The translations under genes and the position numbers were made by a program. The notes under the pieces are model-generated. The model was not told the origin of the DNA, made no database searches, and saw only the letters and a program-made list of their open reading frames with translations. Below, piece by piece: positions 1 to 7,372 of a stretch of DNA of 8,281 nt (position 1 is its first letter; every line of letters begins with the position of its first letter). Source of the stretch: Pseudomonadota bacterium. Its GTDB lineage: Bacteria; Pseudomonadota; Alphaproteobacteria; Rhizobiales; Xanthobacteraceae. The stretch spans positions 1 to 8,281 of the forward strand of contig JAJYAH010000283.1 of assembly GCA_021779635.1 (NCBI GenBank), read 5' to 3'.

Positions 1-115
1 CCGTCTCCGCAACCCCGACCAGCTCCGACGACGCGAGCGCTACCAGCAAAACACGCCGATCAAAGGGGTCCCTTTTGGATGCCGATAAGGGGTCCCATTC
101 CAACGCCGATTGACA
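1..115. mobile_element. End of an IS21-family insertion sequence (partial)
   Basis: Two directly adjacent 24-bp repeats lie at 63-86 and 87-110. Each starts AAGGGGTCCC and ends GCCGAT, and they match at 19 of 24 positions. The second is followed by TGACA at 111-115, so the element read inward from its tip begins TGTCAATCGGCGTTGG. Multiple subterminal repeats and a TG...CA tip are characteristic of IS21-family ends. The GGGTCCC-type repeat resembles rhizobial IS21 members, from memory. Bases 1-60 presumably hold the tail of the transposase or helper (istA/istB) region. Frame 2 is open to a TAA at 86-88 and frame 3 to a TGA at 111-113, but neither tail is recognisable. The rest of the element lies to the left of the window. 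Confidence 0.7.
63..110. repeat. Tandem pair of 24-bp IS21-type terminal repeats
   Basis: Copy 1 is at 63-86 and copy 2 at 87-110, with no spacer. They differ at five positions, all in the central part (AAGGGGTCCC and GCCGAT are invariant). In IS21-family elements such repeats are transposase-binding sites near the termini. Confidence 0.75.
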
Positions 116-322
116 CCGGATGGTATCCACGTCGCCCATGTCGTGGTGGACGGGCCCATTGGCGGCGATAAAATCATAACGCGCTTTCCCGACGCAGCGA
201 ACCGCGATGACAGCCTGATCAGCATTGAAGGCATCGTCGATGCGTTTGCATTTCTCTACGGTCAACCTAGGCGCGCCTGGTCGTTCGAACTCGACGTGCG
301 CACATCAAGTGAGAAATGGTAG
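116..322 (+). pseudogene. 3' remnant of a short-chain dehydrogenase/reductase gene, truncated by the IS
   Basis: The frame is open from the IS boundary at 116 to a TAG at 320-322, giving about 68 codons. The translation carries an SDR C-terminal signature: near its start it reads GIHVAHVVVDGPIGG, and it ends with AWSFELDVRTSSEKW. Together these match the tail of SDR proteins annotated as NAD(P)-dependent oxidoreductases, which typically have a HVxIDG stretch and finish on a tryptophan-rich ELDLRPxxE-type end. The Rossmann glycine motif and the YxxxK catalytic residues would lie upstream and are missing, so no activity is expected. The TTG at 110 is inside the IS tip and is not a credible start. 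The 5' part of the gene may lie on the far side of the IS. Confidence 0.7.
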
Positions 323-462
323 GTCGATGGCTGGTCGAAGCTCGTAAATTCCCGGGAAGCCGGCAATGAAGCTATTGTGGCGCGGTAATGTAGAGATACC
401 TCCGCTATCGTGCCTGCGACGAGCAGCGATGTAGGGACAATCGCGTCAAACGAAGGGTGGAT

Positions 463-2724
463 TTAATGAGCCGTCGGTGCCACGCCCTGGTCCCGAGATC
501 TATTCTGTTCGCTGCACAGCCGCTCGATCGTCGCCAGATTTGCCCAGAAGTCGGGATCGTCGCTATGTTCGGCCGCGAGCCGAGCGTGTGGGAGCGCATC
601 GTTCGGCTGTCCCAACGCCACTAGTTCGGCGGCCAGGTTATTGTGTGCGCCCACGTGCTTGCAATTGAGTGCGATAGCGGCCCGGCTGTGTCGAATGGCG
701 CGCGTGCGATCGCCCAATTCGGAGGCCGCCAGTCCCGCATTGGCCTGGAGGTCTGCATCCCGCACCTCAATACGGAGCGCAGCATCGTAAGCTTCGAGTG
801 CCGCAACGGCGTTGCCAGCAACTAGCCGTAGGTTTCCGAGTTCGCGCAGAGCTCTCCACTCCAAAGGCTTGATCTCCAACGCCCGGAGAAAGTCGACTTC
901 GGCGCCGGACGTATCACTCAATTCCGCGCGAAGGAGGCCCCGGTTCAGATGGGCCTCGTGATAGGGCGGCGAGAGGAGGATCGCGGTTTCGTAAGCTGTA
1001 AGTGCCTCATGTTCGCGCCCCGGAAGGCGGGCCAGCAGGTTCCCGAGGTCGTTGTAATATTCGGCATAGTAGGGGTCGCAACCGATGGCGTCGCGTAGGC
1101 GACGTTCGGCCCGAGCCCAGTCGCCTACCAATTCGTAGACTTGGCTCGTGTTGTAGATGAGGATCGAGCGATGGAGCCGGAAGGCGTCTTCCCCGTACTG
1201 ATCAACTATGTCCGTGATGCCGTTCTCGCAGAGCGCTAGGGCGTCGTCGAAATAACCTTGCCGTGCCTTGATATAAGCATAGGCGTTTTCAGCAAATACC
1301 CTGATGTACATGTAGCGCGGATGGTTGGCGAACCGGGTGTCAATGAGTTCGAGATTGCGCTTCGCGCAACCCTCGGCTCGCGGTAGATCGACTGGAATCT
1401 GATAACGGCCGTACGTCATTGACTGCGCATAGAGCGCGGTAGGAACGAACCGACTTTCTGGAAACTTGTTAAGAAACATCTCAAGAAACGGTAGCGCCGC
1501 TGAAGCGTATCCCATCGCGTAGAGGATGAACGCCGCATTGATGAAGAGGCCGTTGACCGGATCATTACCTGACCCATAGGTACGAAGCTCAGAATCAGCG
1601 AAGATCTCGGCGAAGAAGCCGAACCAGGTGTCATAGAGCCCTATCCCCATCAAGATATCACAAGGCTCGACAAGGGCCTCAAGCCTACGCGTGCGTTCGT
1701 GGATCGCGAGTGCATGCGCCAAGATCAGCGGACCCTCTCCAGCGCGGTAGCGAGCCATAGCCTGTGCGTGCGCATTTGCACATGCGTCGTCCAGCGCGCC
1801 CGGCGGTAAGGTCTCGGCATTTCGTCGGGCGATCAGGTCCCCCATCCGGCCATCGGCGACGAACGCTGTCCCCATTTCTAGGCGCTGGCTCGATGTCAGC
1901 GTGGCCAGATAGAGATCGAACACGGCCTGCGCGCTCAAACGGCTCGTGACGTCCAAGCCGTCTTTGACGCAAGTGGCAAGTGCATTTCCAATATCTAGAT
2001 TGCCGCCGGATAAAGAAAATAAGAATGCGGATTGTTGAGGTGGCAATCCATCCAGTTCGGTGCTTGCTTCGAATTGGGCCCTGGATAGGGGTGGCAGTTG
2101 CAGGACCTGGGCTCGCTCAAGATCCATCGTTCCCGATTGATCGAGGAGAACGAACGAGATCCGATCACGCGCCGCACGAAGGCGACAGAAGATGTCGAGA
2201 AGGCTGCGCGAAGTCGGGGAAAGACGATCAGCATCAGTGATGACCAACACGATGCGGCGATCGACTGCAAGCAGCGCCTCTAGCGCGAATTCGGCCAGGC
2301 CGACAAGCAGCTTGTTTTGATACTCATGATGGTAAAAGCGCGTACGTTCAGCTCGGCTGGCAGTATTGGTAAGATCGCGAGGGACCCGAAACGCCGTGCA
2401 ATCCCGCTGTGGCCAAATTCGTTTTAGTGACTGTTCATGCCGGCTAACCAATTCAGGGCACCGACCCAAAGTTTCGGACACCAGATCGAGGAGGAGAGGT
2501 TCAAAGCCGCCGAGATAGCCATGGAGATGTCCATCCCCCTCCGTGTTCCAGACAATCGCATCGGACGCGTCGTTCAACGTCGAGACTATAGCGCAGCGCG
2601 CGGCGGCGTCTCGTCCGCCCCTTACGACCACGGCTCCGCCATTCTTTGCAGCATCAGCGATCCTGGCAACGCACGCGGCTCTGCCAGCCATGGCATCCGC
2701 ATAGCCAAGCGGTTCGGTCGCCAA
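463..2724 (-). CDS. TPR-repeat protein with a degenerate STAND/AAA-like ATPase module
   Basis: A 753-residue cytoplasmic protein with no signal peptide or membrane segment. Residues 28-250 resemble a STAND/AAA NTPase. A beta strand at 30-35 leads to GGRDAAARC, where the P-loop should be but Gly-Lys-Ser/Thr is absent. A Walker-B-like strand IVLVITDADRLSP lies at 158-170, and FSLSGGNLDIGN at 236-247 recalls the 'sgGNPl' element of MalT-type STAND proteins. From about 390 to 735 there are helical repeats, most clearly TPRs at about 550-735 (for example YYNDLGNLLARLPGREHEAL, and later HNNLAAELVALGQPNDALPH). The start is a TTG at 2724-2722, preceded by AACGAGG at good spacing and 11 nt after the upstream mini-protein stop. 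An ATG at codon 12 (2691) is the alternative. TPR domains usually bind partner proteins, so a scaffold or sensor role for the adjacent mini-protein is possible. The precise function is unknown. Confidence 0.8.
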   Translation of the reverse strand: MATEPLGYADAMAGRAACVARIADAAKNGGAVVVRGGRDAAARCAIVSTLNDASDAIVWNTEGDGHLHGYLGGFEPLLLDLVSETLGRCPELVSRHEQSLKRIWPQRDCTAFRVPRDLTNTASRAERTRFYHHEYQNKLLVGLAEFALEALLAVDRRIVLVITDADRLSPTSRSLLDIFCRLRAARDRISFVLLDQSGTMDLERAQVLQLPPLSRAQFEASTELDGLPPQQSAFLFSLSGGNLDIGNALATCVKDGLDVTSRLSAQAVFDLYLATLTSSQRLEMGTAFVADGRMGDLIARRNAETLPPGALDDACANAHAQAMARYRAGEGPLILAHALAIHERTRRLEALVEPCDILMGIGLYDTWFGFFAEIFADSELRTYGSGNDPVNGLFINAAFILYAMGYASAALPFLEMFLNKFPESRFVPTALYAQSMTYGRYQIPVDLPRAEGCAKRNLELIDTRFANHPRYMYIRVFAENAYAYIKARQGYFDDALALCENGITDIVDQYGEDAFRLHRSILIYNTSQVYELVGDWARAERRLRDAIGCDPYYAEYYNDLGNLLARLPGREHEALTAYETAILLSPPYHEAHLNRGLLRAELSDTSGAEVDFLRALEIKPLEWRALRELGNLRLVAGNAVAALEAYDAALRIEVRDADLQANAGLAASELGDRTRAIRHSRAAIALNCKHVGAHNNLAAELVALGQPNDALPHARLAAEHSDDPDFWANLATIERLCSEQNRSRDQGVAPTAH

Positions 2725-2735
2725 TGCCGACCTCG

Positions 2736-2945
2736 TTAGACCGTACCCGTGTAAGGGGTCGTAGTGCGAATTTTTGTCTTGGTAGTAGTGACCTTCTTAA
2801 TGACCGATGTTCCCCTGGGCGCCCCCGTTTCGTAGACGAGCTTCTGTTCCTCGGTGGACTCGGTGTGCTCTTCAGATTCAGTCTCAGTGATAATTTCAGG
2901 ATACTTTGCGTTCAGAGGATTCGCGGGATGCGTATTGTCGGCCAT
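2736..2945 (-). CDS. Small Glu/Thr/Lys-rich protein of unknown function
   Basis: A 69-residue protein starting at ATG 2945-2943, with a strong Shine-Dalgarno AAGGGAG seven bases upstream. It ends with TAA at 2736, 11 nt before the TPR gene, so the two are very probably one transcript. Charge is strongly polarised. Residues 17-39 hold nine glutamates. After residue 40 there is no acidic residue but six Arg/Lys (44, 50, 51, 56, 58, 60), and 10 of the last 24 residues are threonine. There is no cysteine, signal peptide or membrane segment. The tail VIKKVTTTKTKIRTTT has a beta-prone pattern. I do not recognise the family. It could be a modified-peptide precursor, a beta-aggregating signal peptide, or simply a disordered ligand of the TPR protein. 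None of these is shown by the sequence alone. Confidence 0.72.
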   Translation of the reverse strand: MADNTHPANPLNAKYPEIITETESEEHTESTEEQKLVYETGAPRGTSVIKKVTTTKTKIRTTTPYTGTV

Positions 2946-3085
2946 TGCGAAGCTCCCTTAACGGTTGAGCGCTCGACTGAACGCTATGAGGCCAGCTAAT
3001 CACCTTTTGGCGGGAATGGGAAGTATCTTGCAACCAGAGCGCTTGCGGTGGGCGGCCGTCGCATGATAGCTTTAAAAGCGCTCAC

Positions 3086-3106
3086 TCGCCCGTCTGTCGC
3101 GGGCGA
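3086..3106. promoter_or_regulatory. Inverted repeat, possible operator
   Basis: TCGCCCG (3086-3092) and CGGGCGA (3100-3106) are perfect 7-bp arms around a 7-nt spacer. The site lies about 140 bp upstream of the mini-protein start. It occupies the position where a -35 would fall for the minus-strand TATCAT element (3063-3068). A regulator-binding site is plausible but unproven. Confidence 0.35.
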
Positions 3107-3270
3107 TAGATTTAGCATGCCCTGTTGTGAAAGATCTCTCGATAGCGCCGAGCAGCGACGAGACGTAATTTGTAGCCTTCAAAATTCTCAGATCTCTAGA
3201 TTCTACCATCAATGGTTTTGGCGAAGCTCCGCGATCGCGCCCAATCGACAACAATTACCTGTCCGATCGT

Positions 3271-3290
3271 GCGCCCTACGTTTCGGGCGC
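3271..3290. promoter_or_regulatory. Inverted repeat upstream of the Tat-exported protein gene
   Basis: GCGCCC (3271-3276) and GGGCGC (3285-3290) are perfect 6-bp arms with an 8-nt loop, ending 73 nt before the ATG at 3364. No T-run follows, so it is not a standard terminator. It could be an operator or a leader hairpin. Confidence 0.3.
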
Positions 3291-3363
3291 GGAGATAAAT
3301 GCCGATGTTGTTTGAGAGTTCTTCGTATAGTGCTCCAAATTTAAGCCTGAACGGAGAGAAGCG

Positions 3364-4365
3364 ATGAAACGTCGTGAGTTTCTGGGACTGGCGGGCGCAG
3401 CGCTCATCTCAATCCCAAAAATGTCTATCGCCCAAACCAATTCCACCAAACCACTGCGCATTGTTGTTATAGCAAACGTTTATCACGAGGCCGACGGTCT
3501 AATGGCTGCCCTGTGCAATCAACTGGCCCATAGTACCAACCTCAGCGCTCCATATAATGTTGACTGGCCGCGTTGGCCGCGCATTCAGTCCAGCCCACCC
3601 ACTCCGACCAAGGATCCCGGAGTACCGCGGTGCCTGGTGGACGTTTTTGCGACTCCAACCGACACGGCTCCAGCAGCGACAATGGAGATTTGGTGCATTG
3701 ACGACCTTGCCATTACCAGCGGCAACAGCGCTAAGAAGGTAACGGCCATGAACCAAATCACGAATTACACGAAGCCGGCTAGCGTGCCGGACGGAGTCGT
3801 AGCATTTGGCACTGGCGGATATCCCGGCCTCCTTTCCAACGACGGGTGTGCCACGATTGGTGGCACGGTCTTCCTCCATGACGCTTCAAATGGTGCTTCT
3901 GGGAGCTGGTCTTGGCCCGGTCATATGGATACGCTCATTCCTAGCCAAACTCCTACGTCGTTCTTTTCGAATGTGTCCGCCGATCAAAAGACTATGGCTG
4001 CTATCAGTTCCGAAATGATCGCACCGCAAAACCATCCAGCGGGTGTCCTCCAGCTTCTTATCGCGCCTGATGCAGTTGCGGTCAGTTCGGTCAACGAACC
4101 TCCTCCCTACTGCGCGGCCGACACGAACTCCATCGTGAAAGCACAGCAGGCCGGAGCCACGAACATTGCCTCGGTTGAAACGACGCACGGTGTAATTCGC
4201 TCGATGTGGGATAAGCCATTCATTTTTGTTACGGCCATCCCAAACCGGGTATGCCACTTTCCGGATGAAGCCTCCGGGATCTATGCGCAGGAATTTCCCT
4301 CCTCGCACAACGCTGGCGTCGCCCTAAAGCACGTGATCCCGTTTTTCGTAACCGCTATTGCCTAG
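3364..4365 (+). CDS. Tat-exported protein, possible nucleoside-phosphorylase-like fold
   Basis: A 333-residue protein with GGAG (3353-3356) seven bases before the ATG. The N-terminus MKRREFLGLAGAALIS is a twin-arginine signal, with likely cleavage after SIA (residue 23), so the mature protein acts in the periplasm. The mature part begins with a beta strand and LRIVVIANVYHEADG (31-45). It contains VVAFGTGGYPG (145-155), VETTHGVIRSMWDKPF (271-286), TAIPNRV (290-296) and SSHNAGVAL (313-321). The order (glycine-rich strand, then a glutamate-containing turn, then a strand, then a final helix) is reminiscent of the PNP/UDP phosphorylase superfamily. The usual MEG and SD active-site motifs are not matched exactly, so this assignment is tentative. 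It lies 202 bp upstream of the molybdenum hydroxylase genes on the same strand. It could be co-regulated with them, but the gap makes a single transcript uncertain. Confidence 0.75.
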   Translation: MKRREFLGLAGAALISIPKMSIAQTNSTKPLRIVVIANVYHEADGLMAALCNQLAHSTNLSAPYNVDWPRWPRIQSSPPTPTKDPGVPRCLVDVFATPTDTAPAATMEIWCIDDLAITSGNSAKKVTAMNQITNYTKPASVPDGVVAFGTGGYPGLLSNDGCATIGGTVFLHDASNGASGSWSWPGHMDTLIPSQTPTSFFSNVSADQKTMAAISSEMIAPQNHPAGVLQLLIAPDAVAVSSVNEPPPYCAADTNSIVKAQQAGATNIASVETTHGVIRSMWDKPFIFVTAIPNRVCHFPDEASGIYAQEFPSSHNAGVALKHVIPFFVTAIA

Positions 4366-4448
4366 TGGCTCAGTCGTGAGCGGCAGACTCATAAATGTTT
4401 TTTGGTCAAGTTGCCGTCTCGGCTGAGCTTTCCTCGGCCACCCGGCTA

Positions 4449-4478
4449 CTGACAGGATACTACCTGTAGAGATATCTA
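4449..4478 (+). promoter_or_regulatory. Weak sigma-70-like promoter candidate for the molybdenum hydroxylase operon
   Basis: CTGACA at 4449-4454 differs from the -35 consensus at one base. Eighteen bases later TATCTA (4473-4478) is a poor -10. An inverted repeat ACAGG-N6-CCTGT (4452-4467) and the palindrome AGATATCT (4470-4477) overlap it and could bind a repressor. It lies about 90 bp upstream of the start at 4568. Confidence 0.25.
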
Positions 4479-4503
4479 TTTCTAAGGTCGCCCAAAAGCG
4501 ACA

Positions 4504-4525
4504 ATGCGATTGCTGAATCGCGCAT
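4504..4525 (+). other. Hairpin in the leader of the molybdenum hydroxylase operon
   Basis: GCGATT (4506-4511) and AATCGC (4516-4521) form a perfect 6-bp stem with a GCTG tetraloop. The stem can be extended by AT/AT across a 2-nt bulge to 4504-4525. It ends 42 nt before the ATG at 4568 and has no following T-run, so it is more likely a leader structure or operator than a terminator. Confidence 0.4.
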
Positions 4526-4567
4526 GGCGGCAATGGATTGCTCGTTTTAAGCGGGGGAAATCATTCT

Positions 4568-7372
4568 ATGGATCTCAAGAATAATGGGGTCTTCACCGAG
4601 CCGATTGCTCGTCGGACATTCCTCCGGAACGCGAGTGGGTTGATTGCCGCCACTGTCGTATCCCCGAGCGCCGTTCAGGCGGTGGAATTGCCGCACCATA
4701 ATAAGGCAGACCGGCCTGGCGTCGCTTCGCATCTCATCGACGCGCGCAAGAAGGTAAGTGGCGCCAAGCTATACGCCCGGGATTTCAACGCGCGAGACGT
4801 GAGCGGTTGGCCTGCGGAGCAATGGTACGCGTTGTATCTTTGCGCGACAACAACAGAGCGTCCATTTCTCAATGTCAACCTAAGTGGATTGTCGTCGGAC
4901 GCTATGCCGGTCAAGGTTATATTGGGAAATAACCTCACGGCGAGCGTACGCGCGCCGGCGTTTCGATACACACGCGACTTCATGGTTGAGCAAGCGTCAC
5001 TGGCTCATCTTGAAAGCCGAACTGCGATGGCGCTGGGAGGGCGATTCAGTAGCCCTATTGGTGCGGACTTGCTCGTGAAGCCCGGCACTAATCCGACCTT
5101 CCTCGGACAGGGCGTTGCGCTTTTGCTGTTCTCCACGCTCGCCGCCTATCGAGTGGCGAGAAGCGCTATGCAGTTCCGCGACAACGATTTTCAGGTCTAC
5201 GGACCTGATGGCGGCACTTCAGGCGCAGCCGGGCCCTATTCGCCCCAAACACAATACGTGAAATATTTTCGTGACGGTGAAAATTTCAGCTACGCCACTA
5301 GGGACGATAATGCATACAAGCAGGGCGCACCAATCTACCAAACGAAAATCATCGAATATCTAAAGTCTCACGAGGGAGAACTGATCAGCCAATCAGTATC
5401 ACTCGAAACTCAAGCCATGGATCCAATGTTCATGGAGCCTGAAACAGGGCTTGCTTGGTACAATAAGAATGTACAAGGCCTCGAACTTCTCTTGGGCACT
5501 CAGTCGCCGGATGGCGATATAGCTACGATATCGTCGATGTTTGGTGCAGCTGATTCTCCTATCAAGCTAACGCAAATCAAACTGACCAATTGCCCGCCTG
5601 GTGGCGCATTTGGGGGGCGGGACGCGTCACCATTCGCGCTACTCCTAGCGCTAGTCGCTCCTTTTGCGGACGGTCATCCCGTTCGCCTCATGCACGATAG
5701 GTTCGATCAGTTTCGTTTGGGGCTGAAACGTCCCGGGGCAAAGATGACGGGCGCCATCACGGTCGGGGCCGACATGTCGCTGCAGTGCGTCCAAATGACT
5801 ATGAACTTCAACGGCGGTGGTTTGAAAAATCTTTCCCCGTATGTTGCGAACCTTGCAGCTCTGGCTGTTGGAGGAGCATACGCGATCCCTTTGGCAAGCG
5901 TTAATGCTCAGTCAATGCAATCGCAGGATATTCCCGGCGGGTCTCAACGAGGTTTCGGTGGACCGGAGGCGTTTTTTGCTATCGAAACTGCGCTCGATGA
6001 CGTCGCGGCCGCTAAATCATGGGACCCGTTTAAACTCAGGCGCGTCAATTTGGCGAAATCGACGACTGCAACCGTCGTCGGTGGCCAATTTAACCAAGAA
6101 CTCCGGCTCGACGAACTGCTTGATAGAGCAGAAGCTCATCCACTGTGGACGCAGCGGGCAGATATTAAAGCGGAGTACGCTGCGCGCGGGGAGACCTATG
6201 GCACTGGATTCGCGTTATCCGCGCAAGCCTATGGCACCTCTGCGGACGGCGTCGTGGCTGCGATCCGCCTTGAGAAGAGCGGCTCGATCACGATCCAGAC
6301 GGACGCGGTTGATTTCGGGAATGGCTCGTCGACCACTCTTTCAGTTGTCATCGGTCCGATTCTAGGCGTCAACGCACAAGCAGTGTTGGCCGGAGACTAC
6401 ACGCTTTTTGGGCAAACAGGCCTGACGCCAAGCTATACGCCCGATTGGGATAATCCTCTGTCTACGGCGAAAGGAGTTGGCTCTTCGTCGGCATGCCTAA
6501 CTGGTTTCCACCAAGTCCACGTTGTCCAAGAAACCGCACGCGCCTACATGCGAAGTGCGATTCTGCCGGCGGCAAGACTTCTGTGGAACAAGCCAAGAAT
6601 TGCGTATGAGGACGTTGCGTGGATCGAAGGGCGCCTCTCCGCAAAGCAGTACGATTTCGAGCCGCTAAGTCATGCTCGGCTCGCACAAGCAGTGTATTCA
6701 AATGGTCTCCCAAGCGGAGCTCTCGGACACGCATTTTTCCAGGGAAGCTGGGTGTCGGCGAGCTACGCCATAGCAGGCTCGCCAGTAACATTAGAGCTAG
6801 ATGGATTAACCCTATATTCGTCTGTGGACGGGAGTCGAAACCGAATTGATCGGAGTAACACCCGAAAACCATTGGCGAGCGCGTCTCGCTCCTCGCGGAC
6901 GGTCTGGGCGCCCTGCGGCAACATCGTCGCCCTAGTCGTCGATCGGTCGACCGGAGCCACTAGGATTGAAAATGTTGTCAGCATCTTGAATGCGGGCCAC
7001 GTACACGTTCCCGAGTTGGTCTCTGGACAATCACAGGGCGGCGTCGCGATGGCGATTGGATACACGCTCCTCGAAGACATGCCGGACGGAATCATCGGTC
7101 CCGCAGGTGGTGCCTGGAATTTGAACCGATATCACGTGCCGAAATTGGCCGATGTGCCACATAGGTCGCGTTATGAGCGGGGGCGTCGAGCCCAGGAACT
7201 GATCATTTTGCCCGAGGCTATCGGCGATGATGAAAAAGGACGTGGCATAGCCGAAGCAGTGATGTGTTCAATTGCACCAGCGATTTCGAATGCGCTCCGC
7301 GATGCTCTCGGTGTTCGTTACTCGTCCCTGCCTATCACGCCTGCAAAGATCCTGGCGGGACTCACAAAATGA
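4568..7372 (+). CDS. Tat-exported molybdopterin-binding subunit, xanthine dehydrogenase/aldehyde oxidase family
   Basis: Large catalytic subunit of a molybdenum hydroxylase, 934 residues from ATG 4568. GGGGGA upstream acts as ribosome binding site. A TTG at 4538 would add ten residues but has no comparable site and would put the Tat motif further in. The signal EPIARRTFLRNASGL (RR at 15-16) sends the folded enzyme to the periplasm. Family motifs appear in order. KKVSGAKLYARDF (about 61-73) opens the first domain. MEPETGLAW is at about 289-297. The cofactor-binding GGAFGG is at 345-350 and GGSQRGFGGPEAFF at about 457-470. Near the C-terminus, GRGIAEAV supplies the conserved catalytic glutamate (E896), followed by IAPAISNAL. 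At 934 residues it is longer than IorB or E. coli XdhA (roughly 750-780). The substrate cannot be read from sequence. It overlaps the Fe-S subunit gene by four bases. Confidence 0.9.
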   Translation: MDLKNNGVFTEPIARRTFLRNASGLIAATVVSPSAVQAVELPHHNKADRPGVASHLIDARKKVSGAKLYARDFNARDVSGWPAEQWYALYLCATTTERPFLNVNLSGLSSDAMPVKVILGNNLTASVRAPAFRYTRDFMVEQASLAHLESRTAMALGGRFSSPIGADLLVKPGTNPTFLGQGVALLLFSTLAAYRVARSAMQFRDNDFQVYGPDGGTSGAAGPYSPQTQYVKYFRDGENFSYATRDDNAYKQGAPIYQTKIIEYLKSHEGELISQSVSLETQAMDPMFMEPETGLAWYNKNVQGLELLLGTQSPDGDIATISSMFGAADSPIKLTQIKLTNCPPGGAFGGRDASPFALLLALVAPFADGHPVRLMHDRFDQFRLGLKRPGAKMTGAITVGADMSLQCVQMTMNFNGGGLKNLSPYVANLAALAVGGAYAIPLASVNAQSMQSQDIPGGSQRGFGGPEAFFAIETALDDVAAAKSWDPFKLRRVNLAKSTTATVVGGQFNQELRLDELLDRAEAHPLWTQRADIKAEYAARGETYGTGFALSAQAYGTSADGVVAAIRLEKSGSITIQTDAVDFGNGSSTTLSVVIGPILGVNAQAVLAGDYTLFGQTGLTPSYTPDWDNPLSTAKGVGSSSACLTGFHQVHVVQETARAYMRSAILPAARLLWNKPRIAYEDVAWIEGRLSAKQYDFEPLSHARLAQAVYSNGLPSGALGHAFFQGSWVSASYAIAGSPVTLELDGLTLYSSVDGSRNRIDRSNTRKPLASASRSSRTVWAPCGNIVALVVDRSTGATRIENVVSILNAGHVHVPELVSGQSQGGVAMAIGYTLLEDMPDGIIGPAGGAWNLNRYHVPKLADVPHRSRYERGRRAQELIILPEAIGDDEKGRGIAEAVMCSIAPAISNALRDALGVRYSSLPITPAKILAGLTK

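Larger units (their letters stand above)
2946..3363. other. Divergent intergenic region, no gene seen
   Basis: This 418-bp stretch separates the minus-strand mini-protein/TPR operon from the plus-strand gene at 3364. Both operons must have promoters here. No convincing -35/-10 pair is seen on either strand. The best -10-like element for the minus strand is TATCAT (complement of 3063-3068), without a good -35. Visible structure consists of inverted repeats at 3086-3106 and 3271-3290, a 10-bp palindrome CGCGATCGCG at 3230-3239, and three AGCGCT hexamers at 2968, 3038 and 3077. Open frames here show no protein-like pattern or ribosome binding site. Confidence 0.6.

Noticed and set aside
323..462. 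Terminator or small gene after the TPR gene
   Set aside because: Only a short palindrome (TTCCCGGGAA near 349-358) is present. No hairpin with a T-run and no credible reading frame was seen.
3048..3344. 98-residue plus-strand open frame in the divergent intergenic region
   Set aside because: It has no ribosome binding site, covers the inverted repeats, and its translation has no protein-like pattern.
4368..4403. Terminator after the Tat-exported protein gene (GCTCA-GTCG-TGAGC hairpin, then T6)
   Set aside because: The stem is only 5 bp and the T-run starts 16 nt downstream, so it does not fit an intrinsic terminator.
4538..4567. Upstream TTG start for the molybdopterin subunit
   Set aside because: The ATG at 4568 has the purine-rich GGGGGA at proper spacing and places the twin-arginine motif at the normal distance from the N-terminus.
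5841..6365. 174-residue plus-strand open frame
   Set aside because: It is a different-frame shadow of the molybdopterin subunit, with Arg/Ser/Leu-rich low-complexity composition.
7264..7368. N-terminal extension of the Fe-S subunit
   Set aside because: It lies within the large-subunit gene in another frame and is unlike family N-termini. The ATGA overlap at 7369 is the natural start.
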